This document shows positions 26,370-35,929 of a stretch of DNA of 64,000 nucleotides, in pieces (the stretch's first letter is position 1; every line of letters begins with the position of its first letter). The stretch spans positions 91,828,538 through 91,892,537 of the forward strand of contig OY720344.1 of NCBI GenBank assembly GCA_963082975.1, given 5' to 3'. A model generated the notes under the pieces. It saw only the letters and a program-made list of their open reading frames with translations, did not search any database and was not told where the DNA came from. Both the position numbers and the translations under genes were made by a program. Origin of the DNA: Labia minor (Eukaryota; Arthropoda; Insecta; Dermaptera; Spongiphoridae).

Positions 26370-26521
26370 TTAATCTGGAAGAAGCATATCGATGGGGAAT
26401 TTATTAAAAATTTGATTAGAATATTCTTTGAATATGTCACCAATTGTCTCTTCCAGGATTGGTTTAATATCTTCAGCAACATTTTTCCAATTATCATTCA
26501 AAAATAAATTCATTGCTTGAC
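26370..26521 (-). CDS. TO-2 exon 6, with stop
   Basis: 152 nt, equal to TO-3 exon 6; acceptor ATTTCAAG. Encodes QAMNLFLNDNWKNVAEDIKP through FPIDMLLPD and stop TAA. Confidence 0.93.
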
Positions 26522-29500
26522 CTTGAAATAGAAAAACAAATCAACTTTGAATTATGCAGTTTAATAAATAAATATTAAAAAATTTAATAGTAGAAAACAT
26601 GCCTAATTCCTCATCACCATCGAAAAGGTCATCGAGATACACTTTAGCATTTCCGATATTAAAATCAATTAAGAAATCTTTCACATGAAAATATTCTCGT
26701 CCATTGCGAATTTTTCTTTCCCCTTGGATGGTGCAGGTGGCTTCAATATCAGCTGAATAAAATCATTAATTAAAATTAATTAGAAGTTCAAGGAAATGTC
26801 AATTTAATTAGACATAACTATTTTGACAAAAAGATTGTTTCTTTTGTTAAATTCAAATGAATTAGAAAACACATGAATTAGCAAGTTAGGGTTAATTGTA
26901 TATGAATCATCATAAAACAGATGTGGTATTATACTAATCCATTTAAACTACCTATATATATATATATATATATATATCCTGGCAGAGGGGATTTATATTT
27001 TATTTATTCTAAATTTATAATTTTTAATTTATTTTCTCGGGATCTAATCTCATTGTCACAATAAGTTGAAATTTTGAAAGTATGTTATAAAAATGAGCTG
27101 TGGCCAGGCACAGAACCGACCGACGATTTGAAATAAATTAATTTCCAAACAACATTATATATATATAAAGTATCAAAAAAAATTTAAAGCTTGAATTAAA
27201 ATAACTAAATTATATTATCTTGATTTTTATTTTTAGTTTAATTACTCAATTATTAATTATTACTATATTTTAAGTGAAATAATTTCCGACAATGAATATA
27301 AAATTAATACTTTGTAAACTACCACTTTCGGTTTCGGGATATACACCAAAAGTTGATGAATTCATGCTATTAATGCATTAAGTAAATATACCAAATTTTA
27401 TTAAAATCCGTTGAGCCGTTCAAACTGTGCACTTCTATACGGACACACAGACGGACGTACGGACAGACGGCCAGATATCATTCTAAAAATACTTTTTCCT
27501 GTTAACAAAATCCATGATTGGTGGATAAATTTGGTGATGAAATTTGGCGTGAAAACAATACCTTCCCTTCCTATCGTCGGACGGTAAAAAAGGTAGTTAA
27601 AGTAATTCTAATACTTCCGTAAGTACAAAAAACTTTTTTTCCTATTTTTTAAATAAATTAGCTAAAAAACGAAACGAAACGCCTACAAGGAGTTGTTCTA
27701 GTAAACATAAAATATTTGTATACAAATTGATTATTAATTACGATTATTTTTAATTTTCATACTTGTTTTATATTACATTTAGAAATATTTAAATGTAAAT
27801 AGCAAGAAGAAATTTAATTAAAAGAATGAAATTTACATAAATAATATCTGTACTGTATCTATTTATTTGATTAGTGTTTCAAGGTTACAGATTGATACAC
27901 ATGAAGAATGTGAAATAATTTCATCTTAATTACTGCTGTAGACGTCACGTATTTGTATGAAAACATCCAAATGTTTTATGTTTAGATCGTACAACTTCTT
28001 TTGGATTTTTTTCCATCAATGTATATTTTTTATTTTATTTAAGTTAGAAATAATAATATTTGTAAGATTATTATTTTTTTGTTTCTTATGTTAATTATAA
28101 CAATATATATTTATAAAGTAGGATTAGGGAAAAAAATATATTTATAAAATAATGTTTTTGTTGCTTACTTAATTACATCCATAATTTTATGGTCAATTCA
28201 TTGTAATTAACTGCCTACTGGGTGACTTTAATGTGTTTTTTTTTCAATATTTTAAAATTTAAATTAAGATCAAAATCTGTCTACTATATATCTAGGTCGA
28301 TTATTTGTTTCTTATTGCTCTCCTGTTATTTATTTATCATATATTATTAAAAAAAATTAAATGAAAGTTTTTAAGTTTTAATATTTAAAATTGAAAATAC
28401 AATTGGAGGCAGGGTAGCCGAGAGCGTTGGATACCAACTTTCCACGCAAGAAGTCGGAGTTCGATTCCAACTAAGAACAAAAATTTTCAATTTAATTTAA
28501 CATCAGCTGCCTCCGGCAAGCCCCACCATGGATGTCACCTTGTCGTGTTGGGGGGCTTCGACTTAACTAAAAACATCCACGTCTCGGAGATGAGACTAGC
28601 AATCTACTCAAGAGACGCAAATCACAATTGCTCAAAGAACCACACACAGCCTCGAAAATTGGAATGATTAACACATTGACGACACGGCAACGAACCTATT
28701 ACGGCAAATGGGTTAAGATTCGCCGTAAAAATGGAACGAACACGTAGGAAGAGCCAACGCGGAAGGGCTCTTGAGAATATAGCCCGGGATGGAAGGCCAG
28801 CAACACAATTGACCAAGCCACCGAAAAAATGGGCTGACTGCTGGGCGTACTCTTCCCAAAAAAGACCTGAGGATAGTGAAGAAGAACAGGCCTTAGGCCT
28901 ATAATAGAAGAAGAAGAAGAAAATACAATTGAGATTGTTATTTTTAAGATGTGCTAAAGTGAAAAATTTGGGGATGCTATCTATCTATCTCTGTGGCTCT
29001 ACGGAACTCGAAAGTTCTTGGTCGCAGCCCTCCAAGTATTCCTATTCTGAGCCACAACCCTCCAATCCCTACCCTCTCCTATCTCTCTCACGTCCCTTCC
29101 TACATTATCCACCCACCTCGTCCTTGGTCTTCCAAGCGAGCGTTTTTCACTCAGTCTCCCCACCAATATCCAGATTCTTCGCCATTCTTTCCTTGCCCAT
29201 TCTAGCCACGTGCCCTGCCCAACGCAGCCTTCTCGAATTTATAATTGCATAGAGGTCATGCAATTCCTCGATATACAGTCTCCGCCATTCCCCGGTGACC
29301 TCATCTTTCTTTGGCCCATAATTGCTTCGAAGAATCCTATACTCAAATTCTCTAAATCTACTCTCGTCTCCTAAGGTCATAGACCAAGCCTCACACCCAT
29401 ATAATACAACCGGCAAAATAATTGCTTTATATATTTTAATTTTTACCCCCTTTGATAATAATTTTAACGAGATAAACTTCTTTACTGCATGATAACAGGC

Positions 29501-31664
29501 GCTTCCCGATTGCAACCTCGCTTTAAATTCTTCTCAAATATTATTATCCTTCGTTATTACAAAACCTAAGTATTTAAATTTTTCTACATTTTCAAATTCT
29601 ATATTTTGTATAATAAAACTTTGCGTGTTGATACTATTCCTCTCTGTTACTAAATACTTTGTCTTAGCAATATTAATTTCCGGCCCCACCTCTTTTCCTG
29701 CTTCAATTAATTTTTCTACGCTATCTTTAATTGAAATTGCCATTTGGAGATGCTAGTTGATTATTTATTATTAACGATTAGATAAGTAATAAAAATAGTA
29801 GAAAGTAGTAGTAAAAGAAGTAGAAATATATGAATAAAACGATTTCATAATAATAAAAATAAGTTACTATAATTTCCTTCACTCAATCCATTGCCATTGA
29901 TTGGTAACATCAAAATACGTCCCTCTAATTTATAATCACAAATCATGTGAAGAAAAGGGAGCCATAGTTTGAAATTCATCCGATCATTTTCAGGTTCTAA
30001 GCTAAAAAATTATTCAATTATTAGATAATAATTTGTTAAGTGATGGAATGAAAATTGAATGATGTAAAGATTAACAAATATTAGAAAGAAATTAAAGAGT
30101 GGATGAATGAAAATGTCTTTAATATTCACTTGACTGATTGGAGAATGAATTCACTGGGTCCATGGACCTTGATATTGGTATAGGTGCTGTTGACATTGAC
30201 CGCTCCTTTTCCTTGTTCGATTACCACTTCAGGGATGTTTAATGGTTCGCAACTTGGAATGTCTAATTCAGGGATTCCTAGAAAAGGAAATTCAATAAAA
30301 CAATTACATTTAATAAATACAGAAATATTTTTATTGATATTATATATTTTTTATTTATTTAAATCTACCTAATATGGTTTTTGATTATAAAATTTAGAGT
30401 TATTTTTACTTTTGAAAAATTTCAATTCAAATAGATACTCAGTTTACGAATTTTAACAGATCTTTATCTATAAAGGTCCATAAATTTCTTAAACATTAAT
30501 TCTAGTTTAACCGATCAATAGTTCTAGAGAGAAATATTAATTCTCAATGTAATAATGCGTTCTAAAGTACTGAAACTGTTCTATAAATACGTGCAACTAT
30601 TCACGAATATTATCATATAAATGATTATAAAAAATTTAATATCTTATTCAATAAAGGATGACTGTCTGTTGATAGTAGAGAATAAAAATGGAATAATTAT
30701 GATAAATGCAATTCAATTAAATAAAGAATGTATACTTCGCATAAATAATTTAAATTAATTAATATTTCATCCACCAAAAGCTGACAATAACAAAAAAGCA
30801 TGCAAAAGAATCTATCTATTATATTATACCTTTTATGATATACACCTATATATATATATATTCAAAAAAGAAAATATGTATACAATTTTTACATACCTTT
30901 GATCAAATAAGGCCTTAATAATTCCACAGAATGTTTTATACAATTATTAAGTTCCGGATCAAATTTGTGACATATTTTTAGAAAAGAGGCTGAAATAAAT
31001 ATATTTATTATAGTAATATTTAATTTATTATATCTTAATAATAATTTAAAATAATATAAATACATTCTATTATTTTAAAATAAGTTAATAATCATAAATT
31101 TAAATAATTTGACTATTTTTTCTTTCTTTCTATATTTATTTTCTAAAAATTAACTAATATTTATTATTTACCACCTTGGAAAATGTGTATACAAATATGC
31201 TTGTTTGAGTTCATCAAAATTCTTAACCATATTTATATATACAACTTTGATCAATAATACATAGTAAAATTTCCAAGTACGGGCATACGTTATGTCCGCC
31301 TGCATGGATTGTGGCAAAAAAATTTTAAATAAAAACAATTCATTGAAAAATATTAAATATGTACTTACTCACTAGCAAAAACAAATTAATTTATAAGTAT
31401 TAATAGACTAAAAAATTTCTCTTCTCCTTATCCTTTTTTAACTTTAATAATAAATTTAAATTAATATTAATAATAATAGAAATTATATAAAATAGAATAT
31501 GTAGATAATATATGAAAAAGTAAATTATTATAAAATTAGGTCATTAAACTTCCGTTTATCTCATTGTATTTTAAAATGAATAAAAACACATTTATTTATA
31601 TGTATAAAATATTAAAAATAATTATCTGCATAAATTTTATAATAATATTGTTAATAATAAATAT

Positions 31665-31705
<41 letters not shown>

Positions 31706-33213
31706 CATCAAAATACAGGAATATAATACATAATAAATTGGATATAATACATACTCTTCCATTTAAGTGTTTTTAAATATAATTTTATTATTTATTGAAA
31801 TTTATTAATCTATAAATTTCAATATTTATTAATAAATAATAAAATAATCATTCAATTAATACATATTTTATCAATATTTATACATTTTTAACTTGCTTTT
31901 TTTACTACAATATTCAATATAAGCAAATTTTTTTCATTCCTAAGCAAAAATTGTGCTTTCAAATTGACAATTCAATGATTTTAAGCATATCAAATTATAA
32001 ATAGGAAACTTGAAAAGTATAAACAATAATGAATCAATAAATAGTATTAATCATTACTAAGAATATTTATCTGATATAAAGTAAATTAATTATTGATCAA
32101 AATCCAAAGACAGAACTGGTCTGACTTTTTCATACAAGTGTGTAGATTATTTATTATTTATTTCTTATTATAATTAATACATGAAAAATTTACATTTGAA
32201 AAGTTCTTTTTTTATTATTTTTTAAATTCTTTCATTATATAAATTATTATGTAATTTATTAAACATATTCTAAACTTTTCTTAGAATCAAGTCTTACTTT
32301 TTACAGCTTTTTAACAGAAATAGGAAAAAGGAACTTGAATTTTAAAATGTCCGCATGTAGCTAATAAAAATTGTCAAAAAAAGTAAAAATTATACCATGC
32401 TATTTTAAATTCTCTATTTTAATAATTATAATAAATAATTATACCAGATTGTTAGGATTGTTAAAGTCCTGCTCTCTTTCGAACTGAAGAGATTGAACCT
32501 CTTATAATTTATTAAAAAAATATTGAATAAAATATAAAAAAAATAAAAACTTTAAAAGATGTTTAACTGAATAAAATAGTTAATAGCAGAAAAAATATAA
32601 AATTTATGTAAAAGGTCAATAAATTAATTTTTACTTAATCTAAATTTTCCAATACCACATCAGAAAAAATTTAACTATATAATATATATATATATTTATT
32701 ATGTAAGTAAATATATTATATTATATGTATAGTATTTCCTATATTTAAGCTAATTTGGAGAATTCATTATTATCTAAATCTTAATTTAATGATTTTCAAG
32801 AACATTAGTGCTACATAATTTGTATTTGATCAAGTATATAAAAAACTATTTTTCCAACAATTTTACAAATTTTTATATTATTAATCATTATATATACACT
32901 TTTAAAAAGTTTGCTAAATAAGTCGATTCTTTGTAATTAATTATTTTCTATTGGTAATTGAAATTAATGTAATAAATATAGTTACTCTCCTTTTTATATA
33001 ATAATTCATTTTTTAATTTATTTTAAAACTCACAACTATTATCATTGCACTAAAACGAATAAAGTCAGAGGAGAGATTATTTGTGAAAACAATTATTATA
33101 AAGACAATAGTCGATTGTCACTTACGGATGTGGACTTCCTCCTCCGCCCTTATAAAAGTTGCTAAGATCAGTAGTAAAATTACTTTAGAAACAGGAAGCT
33201 GCAACCCATACAT
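26370..33213 (-). CDS. TO-2: takeout/JHBP-family secreted protein, six exons, complete
   Basis: Joined on the minus strand: 33213-33126, 30989-30897, 30277-30130, 30001-29868, 26752-26603, 26521-26370; 254 aa, phases 1,1,2,1,1. Residues 1-23 are a signal peptide ending ATFIRA, before EEEVHIP. Cys 36 and 46 are the N-terminal pair, with an extra Cys at 70 in GIPELDIPSCEPLNIPEV. YKLEGRILMLPINGNG lies in exon 4, and LNDNWKNV at about 212-219 is the C-terminal motif with its Trp present. Intron 5 is GC-AG; the others are GT-AG. Intron 4 is filled with transposons. It sits head-to-tail with TO-3 and converges on TO-1. By family the product is an extracellular hydrophobic-ligand binder; the specific ligand and physiological role (feeding, circadian output, hormone transport or chemosensation in known members) are not readable here. 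Confidence 0.92.
26603..26752 (-). CDS. TO-2 exon 5, followed by a GC donor
   Basis: 150 nt, equal to TO-1 exon 5; acceptor TTATTCAG. Encodes DIEATCTIQGERKIRNGREY and on to VYLDDLFDGDEEL. The downstream splice site is AG|GCATGT: frame and phase match the paralogues only if this GC donor is used. Confidence 0.9.
27093..27590 (+). repeat. Repeat family B, copy B2
   Basis: Starts GAGCTGTGGCCAGGCACAG followed by AACCGACCGACG and ends CGTCGGACGGTAA. It shares with family A the two ends and the segment containing ATCCGTTGAGCCGTTC. It differs in its A+T-rich interior and lacks the TGACGTCA pair. B6 (59548-60650) is the same type. Confidence 0.85.
28406..28918 (+). mobile_element. SINE-like element with 13-bp target duplication
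   Basis: The perfect 13-bp duplication GAAAATACAATTG flanks it at 28393-28405 and 28919-28931. The head has a pol III A box (TAGCCGAGAGCGTTGG, about 28415-28430) and B box (GGAGTTCGATTCC, about 28456), as in a tRNA. The tail is (GAA)n. The 3' third (28727-28903) reads as an open frame with RDGRPAT and KKWADCW, which resembles the C-terminal end of LINE ORF2 products. That would fit a SINE that borrowed a LINE 3' end, or a short 5'-truncated hybrid. Target-site length and tail indicate LINE-driven retrotransposition. Confidence 0.78.
28979..29742 (-). mobile_element. 5'-truncated LINE (reverse transcriptase C-terminal part)
   Basis: Minus-strand frames at 29743-29534 and 29515-29147 encode the region after the RT catalytic box: NIAKTKYLVTERN, KFKYLGFVITKDN, IYKAIILPVVLYGCEAW, RRLRWAGHVARMGKER. 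It ends with RSLGRPRTRWVDNVGRDV and a (GATA)n tail near 28980. A near-perfect 12-bp duplication (TTTGGGGATGCT at 28967-28978, TTTGGAGATGCT at 29743-29754) flanks it. A frame break lies near 29520-29530. The element lies in the same orientation as TO-2, within its intron 4. It is inactive. Confidence 0.88.
29868..30001 (-). CDS. TO-2 exon 4
   Basis: 134 nt, equal to TO-1 exon 4; acceptor TTTTTTAG, donor GTAACT. Encodes LEPENDRMNFKLWLPFLHMI then CDYKLEGRILMLPINGNG. Confidence 0.93.
30130..30277 (-). CDS. TO-2 exon 3
   Basis: 148 nt, equal to TO-3 exon 3. Acceptor CTTTTCTAG, donor GTGAAT. Encodes GIPELDIPSCEPLNIPEVVI and the following strand region ending FILQSV. Confidence 0.92.
30278..30896 (-). 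other. TO-2 intron 2 (0.6 kb)
   Basis: A+T-rich, GTATGT...CTTTTCTAG; nothing else recognised. Confidence 0.75.
30897..30989 (-). CDS. TO-2 exon 2
   Basis: 93 nt; acceptor ATTTCAG, donor GTATGT. Encodes SFLKICHKFDPELNNCIKHS then VELLRPYLIK, with the Cys pair. Confidence 0.93.
30990..33125 (-). other. TO-2 intron 1 (2.1 kb)
   Basis: Very A+T-rich, with a (TA)n tract at 31673-31700. The frame at 31564-31776 is low-complexity. No repeat match or extra exon found. Confidence 0.7.
33126..33213 (-). CDS. TO-2 exon 1 (signal peptide)
   Basis: Encodes MYGLQLPVSKVILLLILATF then IRAEEEVHI and one base of a Pro codon; donor GTAAGT. The ATG is the one that opens a hydrophobic leader, 50 nt below a TATA box. 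Confidence 0.88.
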
Positions 33214-33261
33214 CTTTAAGAAAAACTACGCAAAAGCACACACCGATAATAGAGTCCTATC

Positions 33262-33268
33262 ATTTATA
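33262..33268 (-). promoter_or_regulatory. TO-2 TATA box
   Basis: TATAAAT on the minus strand about 50 nt upstream of the ATG. The spacing predicts a leader of about 20-25 nt, as for the two paralogues. Confidence 0.6.
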
Positions 33269-35777
33269 AACTCAGGTCAGCTTAAATCAGCAAATTATTT
33301 GCTTATTCAGACATAAAGGAACAATTAGAAATTATTAGAATATGTGTCATTAAACGATGTCCTAATTGGGATTTTCAATAATCAGTGGTGAAACATTTCA
33401 TTTTTTTATTTATAAATTAAATTAAAATTAGCTCATCCACAAATAAAATGAATAATAAAATTTATTTGTTATGGTAGCAAAAATTGTAAGAAGATTGATT
33501 GTTATACAATATTACATATTTATTTTGAAAATTGGGCATAGGATTCTTATGAAATTCACTCATTAAGAGGTTTTTGAAGTAAGAAATCATTCTGTGTAGT
33601 TCTCATTTATAGGATAAATCATTTTAATTTATTTTTTTGTTTTTTACTAAAGTAATTAAAATCAAAATATTACAATGATTCTAGGTGTCTTTTTAAAATA
33701 TATTTATATGATTATTATTATTACATACTATTATTATTCATATTTTTAGAATAAATGAATAAATTTAAATTTGGATTTTTAGAAATTCAAATAAATATTT
33801 ATATATTTTAAAGTTTTTCGGAAATTTCTAAAATTGATAATTTCTCTTCATTGTCGTATAATGCCAAGCCTATATACATATATACATATATATAACCAGG
33901 TATTATAATAATATACTAATTTTTCACTGGTAAAATTTATTTATATAATCTAACCAAAAAACATACATTATATTTATAACAATAAATAATATAATATAAG
34001 CCCAGTGGCGTAACTAGGGGGGAGCAGGGGGGGAGGCATATGTCCCCGGGCGCCAAATTTAGGGGGCGCAAATTTAGGGAAGCCTATTTGGAACAAAAGA
34101 AATTTAATTAATATTTAAAGTTAAACTGTATTTTGTGTAAGTCAATAAATATTATTTATACGCTTATTAAAATCTGTTAAACCTGTTTCGTTATTCGTCA
34201 TTAATATTCTTTAAAAAAAAATTAAATTATATATATATATATATATATATACACGAAAGGGGGCGCTGATTTCTCAGTTGCCCCCAGGCGCAAGAACCTC
34301 ACGGTACGCCACTGTATAAGCCATAGTGTAATATGTAAAAATATATAATATTAGCTAGTTTATTATGTTAATAAGTCTTAATACCTTTTACCAAAAATTG
34401 ACAGTTACCCTATAACTCCACTGAATATATATATAATAATTTTAATAATTCAAACTACCATTTTGTTTTCAATTTAACAATAGTTTCGTTTGAATATTTT
34501 CTTTAAAACATCTTATAGTGTTCACAGGATATTTGGTAAATAAAACAAAAATATTTAAAAGAAAACTATTTATTATACATTACTTTATCATTATAAGTAC
34601 TTAATTAATATTATGAAGAAGAGAATGGTGGGATTACTTACAATAGTGACTTTGTCTGTCTTTTTTGTTATTTTTTGGATTTTTTTTTCCTTTTTATATC
34701 CTTTTTCTTGATTTTGTTATTTTTTGATGGTTCGTTTGATCTTTATTTTTAAACTAAGCATACTTTTACCGAAAAAGAGGAGATAGATATTCTATACAAT
34801 ACGTAATGAATCCTTAATTATATAAATAAATAACACTAAATTTTTAGTGAAAAATTATTTCTTGGTTATTTTCGCTTCTTATTGTGTGATTTGACGTTAT
34901 TTTCTTGATAATTTTTATTGGAAGAAGATTATTGGGATTCTGAGTCTTAGTCTGTGTGGCCAAAAATCAATGTTGGAATTTTCGGTTGTGTGGTTGGATA
35001 TAAAATTACTTACTGATTTCGAAAACTCTGACTCTGAATTATTCTCAGTACGAGCACAGACACTAAAAACACATCGTACCACAGTCCGAGGCTCAGGGTA
35101 AATAATTCGGATATTATCTTTTCATAATATATATATATATATATAAATTTAAAAAAAAAATAAAATTTTATTTATTATAGTTTTTACTATATTAAAAAAT
35201 AATTATTATTATCTAAGCTAATTATTAATACTAGAATATTAGGTTTATGGACATTTATGAAAAAAATCATTATTTATTTTTAAATTTTTTATTTTTTAAA
35301 AAAAAAATTACAGATAGATTTTTTATAATTTTTTATATTTATAAATTTATAAATTTATTTAACTTAAATTATCATATTTATATAAAAATATATACTATTT
35401 ATTTAAGTATATTGCATTAAAAAAAATGTATTTAATTATTATTATTTCCAAGAGACTAAAATAGAAATAACCCATAAAAAAATTAATCACAAAGAAGGTG
35501 ATAGGTATGTATTATATCTAGTATTGACTGTTGTATAATTATATATACAAATTTTAGATAAATACTACCCTTAAATTAAATTCTAAAGTTAATATTTTGT
35601 TAAGTTTTTAAGTAAATCTCTTTATATTGTTAAAAAGATGATGAATTATGAGATTTTATCTTTAAAAAAAAATCTAATAAAATAAAAAAATAAATAAATG
35701 AATGAATTGATCTGATCATCTAAAATTTAATATATTTATATGAATGAATTCCTATCTATTTTATAATATTGACGTAT
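33269..35777. other. Intergenic between TO-3 and TO-2
   Basis: A+T-rich DNA with one hAT MITE (34003-34314) and a (TA)n tract near 35130-35145. No other gene or matched repeat. The G+C-richer patch at 34860-35110 has no open frame. Confidence 0.6.
34003..34314. mobile_element. hAT-type MITE with perfect 8-bp target duplication
   Basis: Ends CAGTGGCGTAAC and (reversed) CAGTGGCGTAC. The octamer TATAAGCC flanks it on both sides (33995-34002 and 34315-34322). G-rich subterminal stretches at both ends pair with each other (GGGGGCGC against GCCCCC). 312 bp, no open frame. The perfect duplication points to a fairly recent insertion. Confidence 0.92.
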
Positions 35778-35929
35778 TTATTTTAAAAATATTTCATTAA
35801 CTGGGAATTGCTCGAGAATACCGACAGAGATCTTTCTAAGTAATTCTTCGCATACTTCTTCAATAGCAGGTTTTACTTCTTCAAGAATTTCGTCATCGTT
35901 TTCAACCAATAAACGATCAGTTGCTTCAG
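35778..35929 (-). CDS. TO-3 exon 6, with stop
   Basis: 152 nt; acceptor TTTTCTAG. Encodes EATDRLLVENDDEILEEVKP through QFPVNEIFLK and stop TAA. An AATAAA at 35782-35777 overlaps the stop codon; no better poly(A) signal is seen close by. Confidence 0.9.

Larger units (their letters stand above)
26753..29867 (-). other. TO-2 intron 4 (3.1 kb), transposon-rich
   Basis: Holds the family B copy B2, a SINE-like element and a 5'-truncated LINE, described separately, plus a (TA)n tract at 26951-26977. The corresponding introns of TO-1 and TO-3 are 1.0 kb and 73 bp, so most of the size difference is insertion. Confidence 0.85.

Noticed and set aside
26599-26602. GT four bases downstream as the TO-2 exon 5 donor
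   Set aside because: It would put intron 5 in a phase incompatible with exon 6 and break the frame; the GC donor keeps the family phase.
28406-28480. Functional tRNA gene
   Set aside because: A and B boxes are present but the acceptor and anticodon arms do not pair properly, and the unit continues as a 513-bp retroposed element.
28929-29252. 107-aa plus-strand frame
   Set aside because: Antisense of the LINE in TO-2 intron 4; Pro/Ser-rich composition is a by-product.
33083-33316. 77-aa plus-strand frame as a gene
   Set aside because: It is the antisense of TO-2 exon 1 and promoter; the minus strand carries the signal peptide and TATA box.
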